The translations under genes were made by a program, and so were the position numbers. Below the pieces are notes generated by a model. The model made no database searches. It saw only the letters and a list, made by a program, of their open reading frames with translations, and was not told the origin of the DNA. A stretch of 33,400 bases of DNA from Candidatus Poribacteria bacterium. Lineage in GTDB: Bacteria; Poribacteria; WGA-4E; WGA-3G. The stretch's first letter is position 1; each line of letters opens with the position of its first letter. Location: the NCBI GenBank assembly GCA_026702755.1, contig JAPPBX010000062.1, positions 1 through 33,400 on the forward strand. The letters run 5' to 3'. Of the stretch, positions 8,763-16,832 are shown piece after piece.

Positions 8763-8817
8763 GGCTATCGGCTATCAGCTATCGGCAAGAGTGCCTCTTT
8801 GCTGACTGCTGACTGCC
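8763..8817. repeat. heptad-arm hairpin repeat
   Basis: The left arm GGCTATC, GGCTATC, AGCTATC, GGC (8763-8786) and the right arm GCTGACT, GCTGACT, GCC (8801-8817) keep the same 7-nt phase. Each heptad pair is complementary at 5 of 7 positions, and the apex is GCAAGAG/CTCTTTGC. The rest of this gap (8818-8924) holds a second hairpin, GGAAG...CTTCC (8836-8875), with inner TCAC/GTGA and GATC words, and no gene. Confidence 0.6.
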
Positions 8818-8924
8818 AATTTTCGCGATATTGTCGGAAGCATGCCATCACCATGATCGTGATCGTGTGACTTCCAAGGAAGTATATCAGAGCCGATGGA
8901 AAGTGTCAAGAGATGCACCAATCA

Positions 8925-11057
8925 CTATCTTTTGGTCAAAATTAGATTCTGATACGCATCAACAACAGCAGAAAAATCTGGAGGGACCACAGTCGTCGCG
9001 CTAAATTCCGTTACAATCGCAGGACCTACAATTCGGTTGCCGGGACGCAATGCCTCGCGGCGATAGAAACCGGTTGGGAGCACTTCACCCTCAAATATAA
9101 CAGGGTTCTGAACGGTAAACGCCTCAGAAGCATCGGCATCTGCAAGAGGCAAGGATTGGATTAGAGGTTTGTCTGTCTCCCCGATAGCCGTGAGTCTGAG
9201 GTTTACCACTTCCACCGGAGCACCAGTTCGAGCATAGCCAAACCGCTGAACATGTGCAGCGTGAAATTCTTCGACAAGTGCCTCTATCTCGTTTGGACGC
9301 GCGTGTTTCTCGGTAAAACAGGGGATATTTAACTCATAAGATTGCCCTTCATATCGCATATCAAGAGAGCGATTGACTTTAAGTTGATGGGGGGCGAAGC
9401 CTTCCGTTTCCATCTCACCTTCTGCGCGGGCTAAGAGCGCGTTAAAACCGGTATTCAACGCTTCAACCAGACTGCTGCCGTCCTCGCTATTCTCTTCAAA
9501 CCGCCATAGCACCGTCTGTGAATAATCCTTAACGACATCAGCGAAAAGCATCCCATAAGCAGAGAGTAAACCGCCGTTCGGTGGGATCAGGATTGTCCCA
9601 ATGCCGAGGTTCTCCGCCATAAATGCGGCATGCAAACCACCAGCACCCCCAAAGGAAACGAGTGTGAAATCGCGCGTATCAAATCCGCGCTCTACAGAGA
9701 TAACCTTGATCGCGCGTTCCATCGCTGCATTGGCAACTTTGAGAATACCGTCTGCAGCTTGCAGTGGTGGGATACCGAGACGCGCTGCGAACCTTTCAAT
9801 GTACAGGCGCGGCTTATCGGTGTCAAGGGACATCGCACCGCCCAAAAACTGCGTTGCCGCGATACGTCCCAAGTAGAGGTTCGCGTCGGTTACCGTGATG
9901 TCTTCGCCAATATTCCCATAGCAGATTGGACCTGGATCTGCTCCTGCACTCTCCGGTCCCACGCGTAACGCCCCGCCGGTATCCACAGTCGCGATGGAGC
10001 CACCGCCTGCACCGACGGTGTGGATATCAATGAGTGGTACCTTGATCGGAAGTCCACTAATCGTGCTTTCCGTCGTCAGTGATATGCCGTCATGACAGAG
10101 ACTCACATCCGTTGAAGTGCCACCCATATCAAATGTAATGATTTGGTCGTAACCGGCAGTTTTGGCAATCTGATACGCACCAAGAACACCTCCAGCGGGA
10201 CCGGAGAGAACAGTGCGGATACCAGCAGCCTCGCCTCTATATAGCAAGTTTTCAGCTTGCAAACTACGCTGAAAAATTCTTGCAGAAACGCTGCCACCGT
10301 TGGAAAGCATCAGACGGAATGATTTCGGGAATTGTTCTGATTCTATCAGCGTAGAGAGATGCCGTTCCAAAGTGGGACGGATGTACGCATTCGCAACAGT
10401 GGTACTGAAACGCGCATATTCTCGGTATTCAGGTAGGACTTCGTGTGAACACGAAATCGGTATCCCAAATTGTGTGAGGTGTTTCGCAACGATCTGTTCG
10501 TTTTGTGGGTTGACATAAGCAAAGAGGAAACAGATCGCGATGGCATCAAGTTCCAATGCGGAGAGTTTGGACGCGAGCGCGTCCAAATCAGTGGGTTCAA
10601 TCTCGGTTTGGATTTCGCCGGTGTGCAGTGTTCGTTCCGATATACCGAAACGTCTGTCGGCAGGAACGAGCGGTGCTGGACGTTCCACGAAGAAATCGTA
10701 GAGATTTGGGCGTGCCTGTCTGCCTATCTCCAAGATGTCCTCAAAACCTTTCGTCGTGACGAGGGCAATACGCGCGCCTCTCCGCTCCAATAGCGCGTTT
10801 GTCGCTACCGTAGAGCCGTGGACAATCTCCAATCCTTCAGCATCGGTATCGTGCAGGCGTAAGATTTCATCTACGCCTTGTATCACTGCGTATGCAGGGT
10901 TTTGGGGAGTCGAAAGGACTTTGTGCGTAAACAGGTCCCCATCAACACGCATCACGATGTCTGTGAAAGTGCCACCCGTATCAACACCTATATTTTTTAG
11001 GGGCGAGGTTACCTCGCCCCTATTTTCGGTTAAAAAGACTGCGTGGTGGTTATGCAT
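8925..11057 (-). CDS. hydantoinase A / 5-oxoprolinase-type ATP-dependent amidohydrolase subunit
   Basis: About 710 aa. The N-terminal acetate kinase-like phosphate motif GVDTGGTFTDIV is followed by HGSTVATNALLERRG, the Hydant_A core SGPAGGVLGAYQIAK, FDMGGTSTDVSL and GAGGGSIATVD, and a C-terminal FGGAGGLHAAFMAENLGI. HyuA-type proteins hydrolyse hydantoins, 5-oxoproline or acetophenone-like carbonyls with ATP, normally together with a HyuB partner. No HyuB gene is in the window. Start choice: the longer ORF begins with TTG at 11084 inside a heptad repeat, so the ATG at 11057 is preferred, although it has no clear RBS. Residues just before GVDTGG are encoded by a perfect palindrome (10998-11022), so the true N-terminus is unsettled. 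Substrate unknown. Confidence 0.85.
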   Translation of the reverse strand: MHNHHAVFLTENRGEVTSPLKNIGVDTGGTFTDIVMRVDGDLFTHKVLSTPQNPAYAVIQGVDEILRLHDTDAEGLEIVHGSTVATNALLERRGARIALVTTKGFEDILEIGRQARPNLYDFFVERPAPLVPADRRFGISERTLHTGEIQTEIEPTDLDALASKLSALELDAIAICFLFAYVNPQNEQIVAKHLTQFGIPISCSHEVLPEYREYARFSTTVANAYIRPTLERHLSTLIESEQFPKSFRLMLSNGGSVSARIFQRSLQAENLLYRGEAAGIRTVLSGPAGGVLGAYQIAKTAGYDQIITFDMGGTSTDVSLCHDGISLTTESTISGLPIKVPLIDIHTVGAGGGSIATVDTGGALRVGPESAGADPGPICYGNIGEDITVTDANLYLGRIAATQFLGGAMSLDTDKPRLYIERFAARLGIPPLQAADGILKVANAAMERAIKVISVERGFDTRDFTLVSFGGAGGLHAAFMAENLGIGTILIPPNGGLLSAYGMLFADVVKDYSQTVLWRFEENSEDGSSLVEALNTGFNALLARAEGEMETEGFAPHQLKVNRSLDMRYEGQSYELNIPCFTEKHARPNEIEALVEEFHAAHVQRFGYARTGAPVEVVNLRLTAIGETDKPLIQSLPLADADASEAFTVQNPVIFEGEVLPTGFYRREALRPGNRIVGPAIVTEFSATTVVPPDFSAVVDAYQNLILTKR
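10998..11022. repeat. perfect 12-bp-arm palindrome in the HyuA N-terminus
   Basis: TAGGGGCGAGGT and ACCTCGCCCCTA flank a single central T. It is the same type as 18151-18179. On the minus strand it encodes the residues NRGEVTSPL upstream of the first conserved motif of the hydantoinase. Confidence 0.8.
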
Positions 11058-11068
11058 TGATTTTCTAT

Positions 11069-11167
11069 GGCTATTGACTATCAACTATCGGCTATCGGCA
11101 AAGAAAAGTGGTTTCTGATCCAGCACCCTCTTTGCTGACTGCCGACAGCCATTCTTGCTGATGGCTG
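11069..11167. repeat. heptad-arm hairpin repeat between two genes
   Basis: The left arm is GGCTATT, GACTATC, AACTATC, GGCTATC, GGC (11069-11099) followed by AAAGA. The right arm starts with TCTTTGC, then GACTGCC, GACAGCC, ATTCTTG, CTGATGG in heptad phase. The apex pair GGCAAAG/CTTTGC is perfect; the outer heptads pair partly. It is the second member of the 8763 family. It ends immediately beside the stop codon of the hydroxyacid dehydrogenase. Confidence 0.6.
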
Positions 11168-12127
11168 TTAGACAACCACATTTTGCGGCATCCCTTCCAG
11201 AAAGGCGATGATATTGTCCACGGCACCTTCGTTAAGGAGTTCAACACCTTCCGGTGTCATGTCGGCACAATGCGGTGTCAGAATCACCTGCTCGCACTCC
11301 AAAAGCGGATGGTTCGCGGGGAGTGGCTCTTCGTCATAGACATCAATCGCAGCACCACCGAGATGCCCACTGTTCAAAGCAGAGATCAATGCCTCTGTAT
11401 CAATCACACCGCCGCGTGCGACGTTGATTAAAAGTGCTCCGCGTTTCATCAAACTGAGCTCAGGTGCAGCGATGAGGTGGTGACTCTCCTCTGTTAGTCT
11501 AACATGCAAACTGACGACATCGGAAGTCTGGAGCAGTTCATCAAGAGAAACAAATCGAACTCCCAACGCCTCTGCGCGTGCTTCTGAAGGGTTATACGTC
11601 CAGGCGATCACATCCATCCCGATGGTGCGTCCGAGGCGTGCCATCTCCGCACCGATATGCCCAGTGCCAATAATCCCCAAGGTTTTCCCTTGAAGGTAAA
11701 CGTTATCCATACGGGGCCATCCGCCTGCCTTCATAGACGCAGTAAGGAACGCTGCCCGTTTGGCAAGTGCAAACATCAGTCCAAACCCGTGTTCTGCTAC
11801 AACTGGAGCGGTACGTCCGGGTTGATTACAAACGGTAATTCCCTGCTGCTTTGCCTCGTCAAGGGCAATCATATCAGTACCGATAGAGCAGAGCGAGATT
11901 AACTTAAGTTTTGGAAGTTGACGTAAGATTTCCGCGGGCCATTTGACGATTCCGCGTGAATTGATGAGGATATCCGCATCTTCGGCACGGAGAATTTTCT
12001 CTTCAGGAGTTTCGGGTCGGTCAGTGTAGAGAACAACATCGCCATAAGGTTTCAGGCGTTCCAGATGCGGTGAGCCTTGAATTTGCGGTGGTAAATCACC
12101 GGGTACAACAATCTTGAGTCCGTTCAC
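11168..12127 (-). CDS. D-isomer-specific 2-hydroxyacid dehydrogenase
   Basis: 319 aa, GTG start with AAAGGA 7 nt upstream. NAD(P)-dependent oxidoreductase of the D-2-hydroxyacid dehydrogenase/phosphoglycerate dehydrogenase family. The Rossmann motif GIIGTGHIGAEMARLG is central. Catalytic residues are the Arg of SLHVRLTEES, the Glu of DVYDEEPLP and the His of ILTPHCADMT, and NVARGGVIDTEAL is the family signature. No ACT domain is present, so it is unlikely to be a regulated SerA. It lies 17 bp downstream of the iron alcohol dehydrogenase in the same direction, so the two are probably one operon. Substrate not determined; a glycerate, glyoxylate or sugar-derived 2-keto acid is plausible given the neighbours. 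Confidence 0.9.
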   Translation of the reverse strand: MNGLKIVVPGDLPPQIQGSPHLERLKPYGDVVLYTDRPETPEEKILRAEDADILINSRGIVKWPAEILRQLPKLKLISLCSIGTDMIALDEAKQQGITVCNQPGRTAPVVAEHGFGLMFALAKRAAFLTASMKAGGWPRMDNVYLQGKTLGIIGTGHIGAEMARLGRTIGMDVIAWTYNPSEARAEALGVRFVSLDELLQTSDVVSLHVRLTEESHHLIAAPELSLMKRGALLINVARGGVIDTEALISALNSGHLGGAAIDVYDEEPLPANHPLLECEQVILTPHCADMTPEGVELLNEGAVDNIIAFLEGMPQNVVV

Positions 12128-12144
12128 AATTTATTCCTTTGTAA

Positions 12145-13302
12145 TTAAAAACACTGACGGTAGAGGGCAACTATATCTTCAACCGTAGCCTGCCGCGGGT
12201 TATTCGCCGGACTTCCGCTCGCAATAGCATCCGCTGCCATCTGTTCGATAACCTCTTCAAATTTTTCCATATCAATACCGATTTCGCCGAGCCGCGGCAT
12301 CTGAATATCGGTGACGAGTCGTTCCACAGCGGCAATCGCTGCGTCCGCTTGCGCCATTGCGGACAATCCATCAATCGGTTCACCCATCGCCCATGCAATA
12401 TCAGCGAAACGCGCGGGCGCACCGACAACGCTAAATTCCATCACATCGCGTAACAGCACCGAGTTCGAGAGTCCATGGTGAATGTGGAAATAGGCACCGA
12501 TTGGACGGGACATCCCGTGGACTAAAGCGACAGACGAATTGCTGAACGCCATACCTGCGATGGACGCACCGATCATCATATCCGTGCGGGCAGGGATGTT
12601 TTCGCCATCCGCCCATGCCTGCCGAAGTGAACCCGAAATCATCTCAATTGCCTTCAACGCGAGCGCGTCGGTTATCGGTTGGGCGCGCTTGGAGATGTAC
12701 GCCTCTATGGCGTGCGTCAACGCATCAACACCGACCGCTGCAGTTAAATGTGGCGGTGTTGTGAGGGACAACAATGGGTCCACGAGTGCGACATGCGCCA
12801 GCAGACAAGCACTACTGAGCATCATCTTGACATTTCGTTCAGTATCGGTAATGACAGTAACCTTGGAGACCTCGCTGCCTGTCCCGCCTGTCGTTGGGAT
12901 CGCAATCAAGGGTGCACCCGGATTCGGTATTTTATCCACACCCATGTAATCAGCGAAATCCCCATCGTTCGTCAATTTCATGGCGATGCCTTTTCCGCAG
13001 TCAATTGCGCTGCCACCACCGATGCTAACAATGACATCACAGGCTTCATCACTGTATTGCTTCAAGCCGTCTTGCACGTTCTGTAAAGTTGGATCGGGTG
13101 TTACATCGGAGAAGCAAGTGCTACTGATTCCAGTACTTTGTAAATTTTGCGCAATCTTATCGGCGTATCCGATTTTAGCGATTCCCGGATCGGTTACGAT
13201 GAGTGCATTTGTTGCACCGAGTTGCTTCGCCTGTTCGCCGACGTTTTCAGACGCGCCTGCGCCTGTAATTATCGTCGGTGGGAGTGTTAGTGTTGTAGGC
13301 AA
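12145..13302 (-). CDS. iron-containing alcohol dehydrogenase family protein
   Basis: 385 aa, TTG start with AGGA 9 nt upstream. Group III (FucO/DhaT-like) NAD-dependent dehydrogenase. The nucleotide-binding motif is VSIGGGSAIDCGKGIA, then PTTGGTGSEVS, and the metal site is formed by Asp and His in VDALTHAIEAY plus two His in VHGMSRPIGAYFHIHHGLSN spaced 14 residues apart. The Arg in GMSR replaces a His common in FucO but not one of the four metal ligands, so activity is expected. It heads a two-gene unit with the 2-hydroxyacid dehydrogenase. The natural alcohol or aldehyde substrate cannot be deduced. Confidence 0.92.
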   Translation of the reverse strand: MPTTLTLPPTIITGAGASENVGEQAKQLGATNALIVTDPGIAKIGYADKIAQNLQSTGISSTCFSDVTPDPTLQNVQDGLKQYSDEACDVIVSIGGGSAIDCGKGIAMKLTNDGDFADYMGVDKIPNPGAPLIAIPTTGGTGSEVSKVTVITDTERNVKMMLSSACLLAHVALVDPLLSLTTPPHLTAAVGVDALTHAIEAYISKRAQPITDALALKAIEMISGSLRQAWADGENIPARTDMMIGASIAGMAFSNSSVALVHGMSRPIGAYFHIHHGLSNSVLLRDVMEFSVVGAPARFADIAWAMGEPIDGLSAMAQADAAIAAVERLVTDIQMPRLGEIGIDMEKFEEVIEQMAADAIASGSPANNPRQATVEDIVALYRQCF

Positions 13303-13349
13303 TTTTCAATTTCCTATGATGACTTATTATTCAGTTAGCGTAGAATAGG

Positions 13350-13598
13350 TTAAAGCAGCCCAAGACGTTCAAGGTCCGTCTCCGTCCACTCTGCTTGCTC
13401 CTCAATGATAGCTTTGAGCGTACCAACGGCAAAAGTTTGACCCATATTGTGGAGATGGATGGTTATTCTTCGCCCATCCGGATGTTTAAATAGACGGAGA
13501 CCTCCTTTGCTTCTTTCTTCATAAAACCCGTCTTTTTTCAAAGCACGTATCAATTTTCGTGCTCTGAGTGAGCGTAAACGACTGTAATTGATCGCCAT
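13350..13598 (-). CDS. HicA-like protein, probably toxin-derived, lacking the catalytic His
   Basis: 82 aa. The HicA fold (double-stranded RNA-binding-like mRNA interferase) is recognisable: ARKLIRALKKDGFYEERSKGG, then HPDGRRITIHLHNMG, then GTLKAIIEEQAEWTETDLERLGLL. The GSH motif that carries the catalytic His in active HicA reads Gly32-Gly33-Leu34, so the His is absent and the RNase is probably inactive or altered. The ATG starts one base after the stop of the HicB-like gene, the usual B-then-A coupling. It is therefore either a degraded toxin or a protein with a non-cleaving role. Confidence 0.85.
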   Translation of the reverse strand: MAINYSRLRSLRARKLIRALKKDGFYEERSKGGLRLFKHPDGRRITIHLHNMGQTFAVGTLKAIIEEQAEWTETDLERLGLL

Positions 13599-13599
13599 A

Positions 13600-13905
13600 T
13601 TAGATTGTTACAGCAATTAAAGGCACATCGCTGACCCGAATGTGTGAGCAGGATTTAGAAGTAATTTCTTTTTCATGCTGGACTATTGACTCTAAAAGAT
13701 GCTCCTCGCCATGTTCTAAAAGCGATTCAATAAGTAAATCAACAGCGTCTTTCAAATTCTTTAAAGCCTCTTTTTGCGTATATCCCCAACTTGAAGCACC
13801 TTGATGCACCAGTGTGGGAATATATGCCCGCCAAACAGGGTCCTTAATTCGCTCATCAAGCCACTCGTCCTCTTCTATGACAACCTCAAATGTATACGTT
13901 TTCAC
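13600..13905 (-). CDS. HicB-like antitoxin
   Basis: About 101 aa. The GTG at 13905 is chosen because AAGGAGG lies exactly 5 nt upstream; a longer in-frame ORF reaches 13932. The sequence (KTYTFEVVIEEDEW, RAYIPTLVHQGASSWG, TQKEALKNLKDAVDLLIESL, GEEHLLE, and SDVPLIAVTI at the end) is a HicB-type RNase H-like fold that binds HicA. No helix-turn-helix or ribbon-helix-helix DNA-binding segment follows, so autoregulation would need another protein. It is 1 nt upstream of the HicA-like gene. Confidence 0.85.
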   Translation of the reverse strand: MKTYTFEVVIEEDEWLDERIKDPVWRAYIPTLVHQGASSWGYTQKEALKNLKDAVDLLIESLLEHGEEHLLESIVQHEKEITSKSCSHIRVSDVPLIAVTI

Positions 13906-13915
13906 CTGTTCCTCC

Positions 13916-14161
13916 TTAGTTATTACCCGCACCGTTCAAAAATTCCTCAATATTCTTCCCGATAGTTGGCGGTGAAAGTGCTTCATTGTCGCGATGCAAA
14001 ATTTCTATCCACTCGTCAACGATATCACATAACTGCCGATATACTTCGACTTCATCAGGACCATGGGCGCATGGACCGATAATTCCGGGACAATATCCGA
14101 TAAAATATTGATCTTCATCCGACCACTCAACGATCTTGACGTACTGCGCGCTTTCAGTCAT
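13916..14161 (-). CDS. second HicB-like protein
   Basis: About 81 aa. It contains EWSDEDQYFIGYCPGIIGPC and a helical EVYRQLCDIVDEWIEILHRD, a short HicB-type fold of the class that begins MTESAQYVKIVEW in related proteins. A GTG 30 bp upstream (14191) is an alternative start; the ATG at 14161 is preferred by similarity to the class but neither has a strong RBS. The stop overlaps the RBS of the next HicB gene, so the three genes form a compact cassette. Two HicB-type genes before a single HicA is unusual. Confidence 0.7.
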   Translation of the reverse strand: MTESAQYVKIVEWSDEDQYFIGYCPGIIGPCAHGPDEVEVYRQLCDIVDEWIEILHRDNEALSPPTIGKNIEEFLNGAGNN

Positions 14162-14214
14162 CTTTGAAATTCCGATAGTTTCCTTTTCCACCTATTCCGA
14201 TTGCATCAGCGTTA

Positions 14215-15825
14215 CTAATGCCGGAAATGTCGGACACCTGTCAGCACCATTGCAATACCGTAAGCGTCCGCGGTTTCAATCACAGGTGCGTCGTTGACGG
14301 AACCGCCCGGCTGAATAATCGCCGTGATGCCCGCCTCACCCGCAATCTCAACGCCATCCGGAAATGGGAAATAGGCATCCGAGGCTAACACAGCACCTTT
14401 CGCTCTCCCGCCCGCTTTCCGAATAGCGATAATAGCAGCATCCACTCGGCTCATCTGTCCTGCCCCGATACCGACACTTTGTGTACCTTGTGCTAACAGA
14501 ATGCAGTTAGACTTGACGTGTTTACACGCCCTCCACGCGAAAAGTAGGGATTCTATATCCGCTTCCGTTGGTGCGCGGGAGGTCGCTACCTCTAAATCAT
14601 CAGCACGCAAGTCGTGAACATCCGAGTCTTGAACCAGCACCCCGCCGGTAACATTACGAACCTGCAAGACAGGTTCCGCCCCCGAAAGCGATCCAGCTTC
14701 AAGAATAGGTCTGCGCTTGACACGAGACAAAGCACGCAGTGCCTTTTCGGTATAACTCGGTGCGATAATTGCATCAATCTTCACGCCTGCGTTCGCGGCT
14801 TCGCGGATTATGTTCGCGGTCTGGATTGTCACCTTACGATTTAAACCCACAATCGAACCGAAAGCAGAGGTCCGGTCACATTCCAATGCGTTTGTGAAGG
14901 CATCTTGTAGGGTGCCAGCTGTCGCGAGTCCACACGGGTTGTTATGCTTTATGATGGCACACGTGGGGTTCTCAAAGTCTTTGACGATCTCTAAGGCGGC
15001 TTCTAAATCAAGAAGGTTATTGAAGGAGAGAGGTTGTCCACTCAATTGTTTCGCCCACGCTGCGGATGCGCCAGGGGTGGTTTCAGTTTTATAGAAAGCG
15101 GCGCGCTGATGCGGATTTTCACCGTAGCGGAGTGTGCGTTCCTTCTTGAACCGGAGCGTTAGGTCATTGGTGAATTCGTCCGGTTCGGAGTCCTCTGATC
15201 TATCAACCCCCCTAATCCCCCTTATCAGGGGGGAATCATTATTGATGAGATAGGCGGCAATTGCGGTGTCATACTGTGCGGTGTGCGCAAACGCTGTTTT
15301 TGCCAATTCAAATCGTCTCTCCTCGGAAAGGCAACCGTCATTCGCATCAAGGTCAGCGATAACTTGTGGATATTGACTCGCAGCTGTGAGGACGGCGACA
15401 TGTCGATAATTTTTCGCTGCAGCACGAATCATCGTTGGACCACCGATGTCAATGTTTTCAATCGCTTCGGGGAGTGTCACGTCCGGTTTAGCGACGGTTG
15501 CCTCAAACGGATATAGATTGCATATTACCATATCAATCGGGGTGATGCCGTGTGCTTCCGTTTGGGCACTGTGTTCCGCATTATCCCGTTCAGCGAGGAG
15601 TCCTCCATGAATCTTGGGATGAAGCGTTTTGACTCTACCATCCAACATTTCAGGAAAGCCGGTATAATCGGAAACATCAAGGATGTCGATCCCTGCGTCT
15701 CGGAGGTGTCGGGCAGTCCCACCGGTGGAGAGAATTTCTACACCACGTTGGGCAAGTGCAGTTGCTATTTCCAAAAGATTGGTTTTGTCGTAGACGCTGA
15801 TCAAAGCGCGTTCTATCTTTTTCAT
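14215..15825 (-). CDS. purH: bifunctional AICAR formyltransferase / IMP cyclohydrolase
   Basis: 536 aa, slightly long for PurH (about 510-525). It performs the last two steps of purine biosynthesis: 10-formyl-THF-dependent formylation of AICAR, then ring closure to IMP. The N-terminal cyclohydrolase domain has ISVYDKTNL, STGGTARHL, FPEMLDGRVKTLHPKIHGGL and NLYPFEATV. The C-terminal transformylase domain has RYGENPHQRAAFY, KHNNPCGLA (catalytic Lys-His) and SDAYFPFPDG, and it ends GVRHFRH. The ATG has GAGGAAG upstream. An in-frame insert of about 20 residues (NDSPLIRGIRGVDRSEDSEP) sits in the inter-domain region and includes a dispersed repeat. Toxin-antitoxin modules lie on both sides. Confidence 0.97.
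   Translation of the reverse strand: MKKIERALISVYDKTNLLEIATALAQRGVEILSTGGTARHLRDAGIDILDVSDYTGFPEMLDGRVKTLHPKIHGGLLAERDNAEHSAQTEAHGITPIDMVICNLYPFEATVAKPDVTLPEAIENIDIGGPTMIRAAAKNYRHVAVLTAASQYPQVIADLDANDGCLSEERRFELAKTAFAHTAQYDTAIAAYLINNDSPLIRGIRGVDRSEDSEPDEFTNDLTLRFKKERTLRYGENPHQRAAFYKTETTPGASAAWAKQLSGQPLSFNNLLDLEAALEIVKDFENPTCAIIKHNNPCGLATAGTLQDAFTNALECDRTSAFGSIVGLNRKVTIQTANIIREAANAGVKIDAIIAPSYTEKALRALSRVKRRPILEAGSLSGAEPVLQVRNVTGGVLVQDSDVHDLRADDLEVATSRAPTEADIESLLFAWRACKHVKSNCILLAQGTQSVGIGAGQMSRVDAAIIAIRKAGGRAKGAVLASDAYFPFPDGVEIAGEAGITAIIQPGGSVNDAPVIETADAYGIAMVLTGVRHFRH
15205..15233. repeat. CCCCC-TTATCA-GGGGGG repeat inside purH
   Basis: AACCCCCCTAAT then CCCCCTTATCAGGGGGG, a 5-bp stem with a 6-nt loop. 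It matches the intergenic copy at 3659-3683 in the opposite orientation. It is translated as SPLIRGIRGV in PurH, in the loop before the transformylase domain. Confidence 0.7.
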
Positions 15826-15867
15826 ACTTCCTCATACTTTTCTGACGACGGGCGGGAATGGTTATAC

Positions 15868-16122
15868 TTAATAGACCTTGCTCCGGTGTCCAACTTGATG
15901 AATGGTAATTTCTCTAACACGTTTATCAAAAGAATAAAGGACGCGGTAGTCGTTCATTTTCAAAGTAAACTTCCCTTTGTGTTTACCCTTCAGTGCCTTG
16001 TGCCGATGTTCATCGCAGTTCTCACAAAGCCAATTCAATTTACTGCGTATCCCCCGGGCTATTGTAGTATCCAAACGCCGTAAATCCGATTGCGCGCGTG
16101 AGTCTAACACTAACGTATACAC
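15868..16122 (-). CDS. RelE/ParE-family toxin
   Basis: 84 aa. The typical RelE/YoeB-like fold shows in the ordering of YTLVLDSRAQSDLRRLDT, LKGKHKGKFTLKMNDYRVLYSFD and REITIHQVGHRSKVY. Conserved basic/aromatic residues at the C-terminus (HR..VY) and the central Arg-Val-Leu-Tyr are those used for ribosome-bound mRNA cleavage in RelE; the closest bacterial relatives may instead be ParE-like gyrase poisons. It starts 2 nt after the stop of the upstream duplicated antitoxin-like gene, a normal toxin-second arrangement. The specific target is not known. Confidence 0.85.
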   Translation of the reverse strand: MYTLVLDSRAQSDLRRLDTTIARGIRSKLNWLCENCDEHRHKALKGKHKGKFTLKMNDYRVLYSFDKRVREITIHQVGHRSKVY

Positions 16123-16124
16123 TA

Positions 16125-16814
16125 TTAATCTATCCCTAATTTCTTGAACACTTCATCCGCCGGAATTAGTTTCGCCTTTCCGGCTTCGTAATCAGCTATA
16201 CGTTGATCTAACTCTTCAAGGAACTCAGGACGCATTTCCAATCCCTCATCAGGATCATAATGATACTCTTCCAATGCAAGTTCCAAGAGTTCGTAGGCGA
16301 CGAAAAACTCTCGAAACGCGACATCTAATTCGGTAAGAGGGGCATTCTGCTCCAGCAACGCGAGGAAACCTTCGCGCACCGAGAAAAGTTCCAAACTCAC
16401 GAGCATGCGTAACAGTTTTCTATATTCGTCTGATGGCAGCTCCGAGATTTTCTTTTCCGGCATCGGATCGCTGTTCATGTAAGCACCAGCGCGTCTGGAC
16501 ATCCGCTCTTCGAGGGTCGTCTGCCGATTGGCGAGGATGTATTCACGGTGCCGCTTTAATTTTTTCGATAGTGATGTGTGCAGCGGCAGTCCCTCCAATG
16601 GGTCCTCTTCGTACGTTTCAAGAAAGAATGCGAGACTTTCATAACCACAATAGAATTCACGGAACTCCGTCTCAAGTTTCTGTCTGTTCTCAGCGGAAGA
16701 GGGTTCGTTGAGCAACACTATGAGCCGCTCGCGCGCCGCGAAAATCTGATCGTTCACAAGGATATTTAGTAACTCAAGAGCTTCAATGGGATCCATCTCC
16801 ATAATATTTTTCAT
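16125..16814 (-). CDS. internally duplicated antitoxin-like protein paired with RelE
   Basis: 229 aa, start supported by GGAGAAAAGAG upstream. The protein has two aligned helical copies: residues about 8-100 (with FREFYCGYESLAFFLETYEE, DPLEGL) and about 127-213 (with FREFFVAYELLELALEEYHY, DPDEGL), joined by a linker at 100-126. The C-terminus (RIADYEAGKAKLIPADEVFK) is the usual RelE-binding tail of RelB/Phd-type antitoxins, which are normally 60-90 aa. It lies 2 nt before the RelE-type toxin. No DNA-binding domain of the RHH or AbrB kind is obvious. The antitoxin role is inferred from the position and the C-terminal tail; the duplicated helical part is of unknown function. Confidence 0.7.
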   Translation of the reverse strand: MKNIMEMDPIEALELLNILVNDQIFAARERLIVLLNEPSSAENRQKLETEFREFYCGYESLAFFLETYEEDPLEGLPLHTSLSKKLKRHREYILANRQTTLEERMSRRAGAYMNSDPMPEKKISELPSDEYRKLLRMLVSLELFSVREGFLALLEQNAPLTELDVAFREFFVAYELLELALEEYHYDPDEGLEMRPEFLEELDQRIADYEAGKAKLIPADEVFKKLGID

Positions 16815-16832
16815 CTCTTTTCTCCATTAAAG

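Noticed and set aside
8836-8875. GGAAG...CTTCC hairpin as a possible terminator or operator
   Set aside because: The stem is short and broken, with no T-run; kept only as a note in the gap entry.
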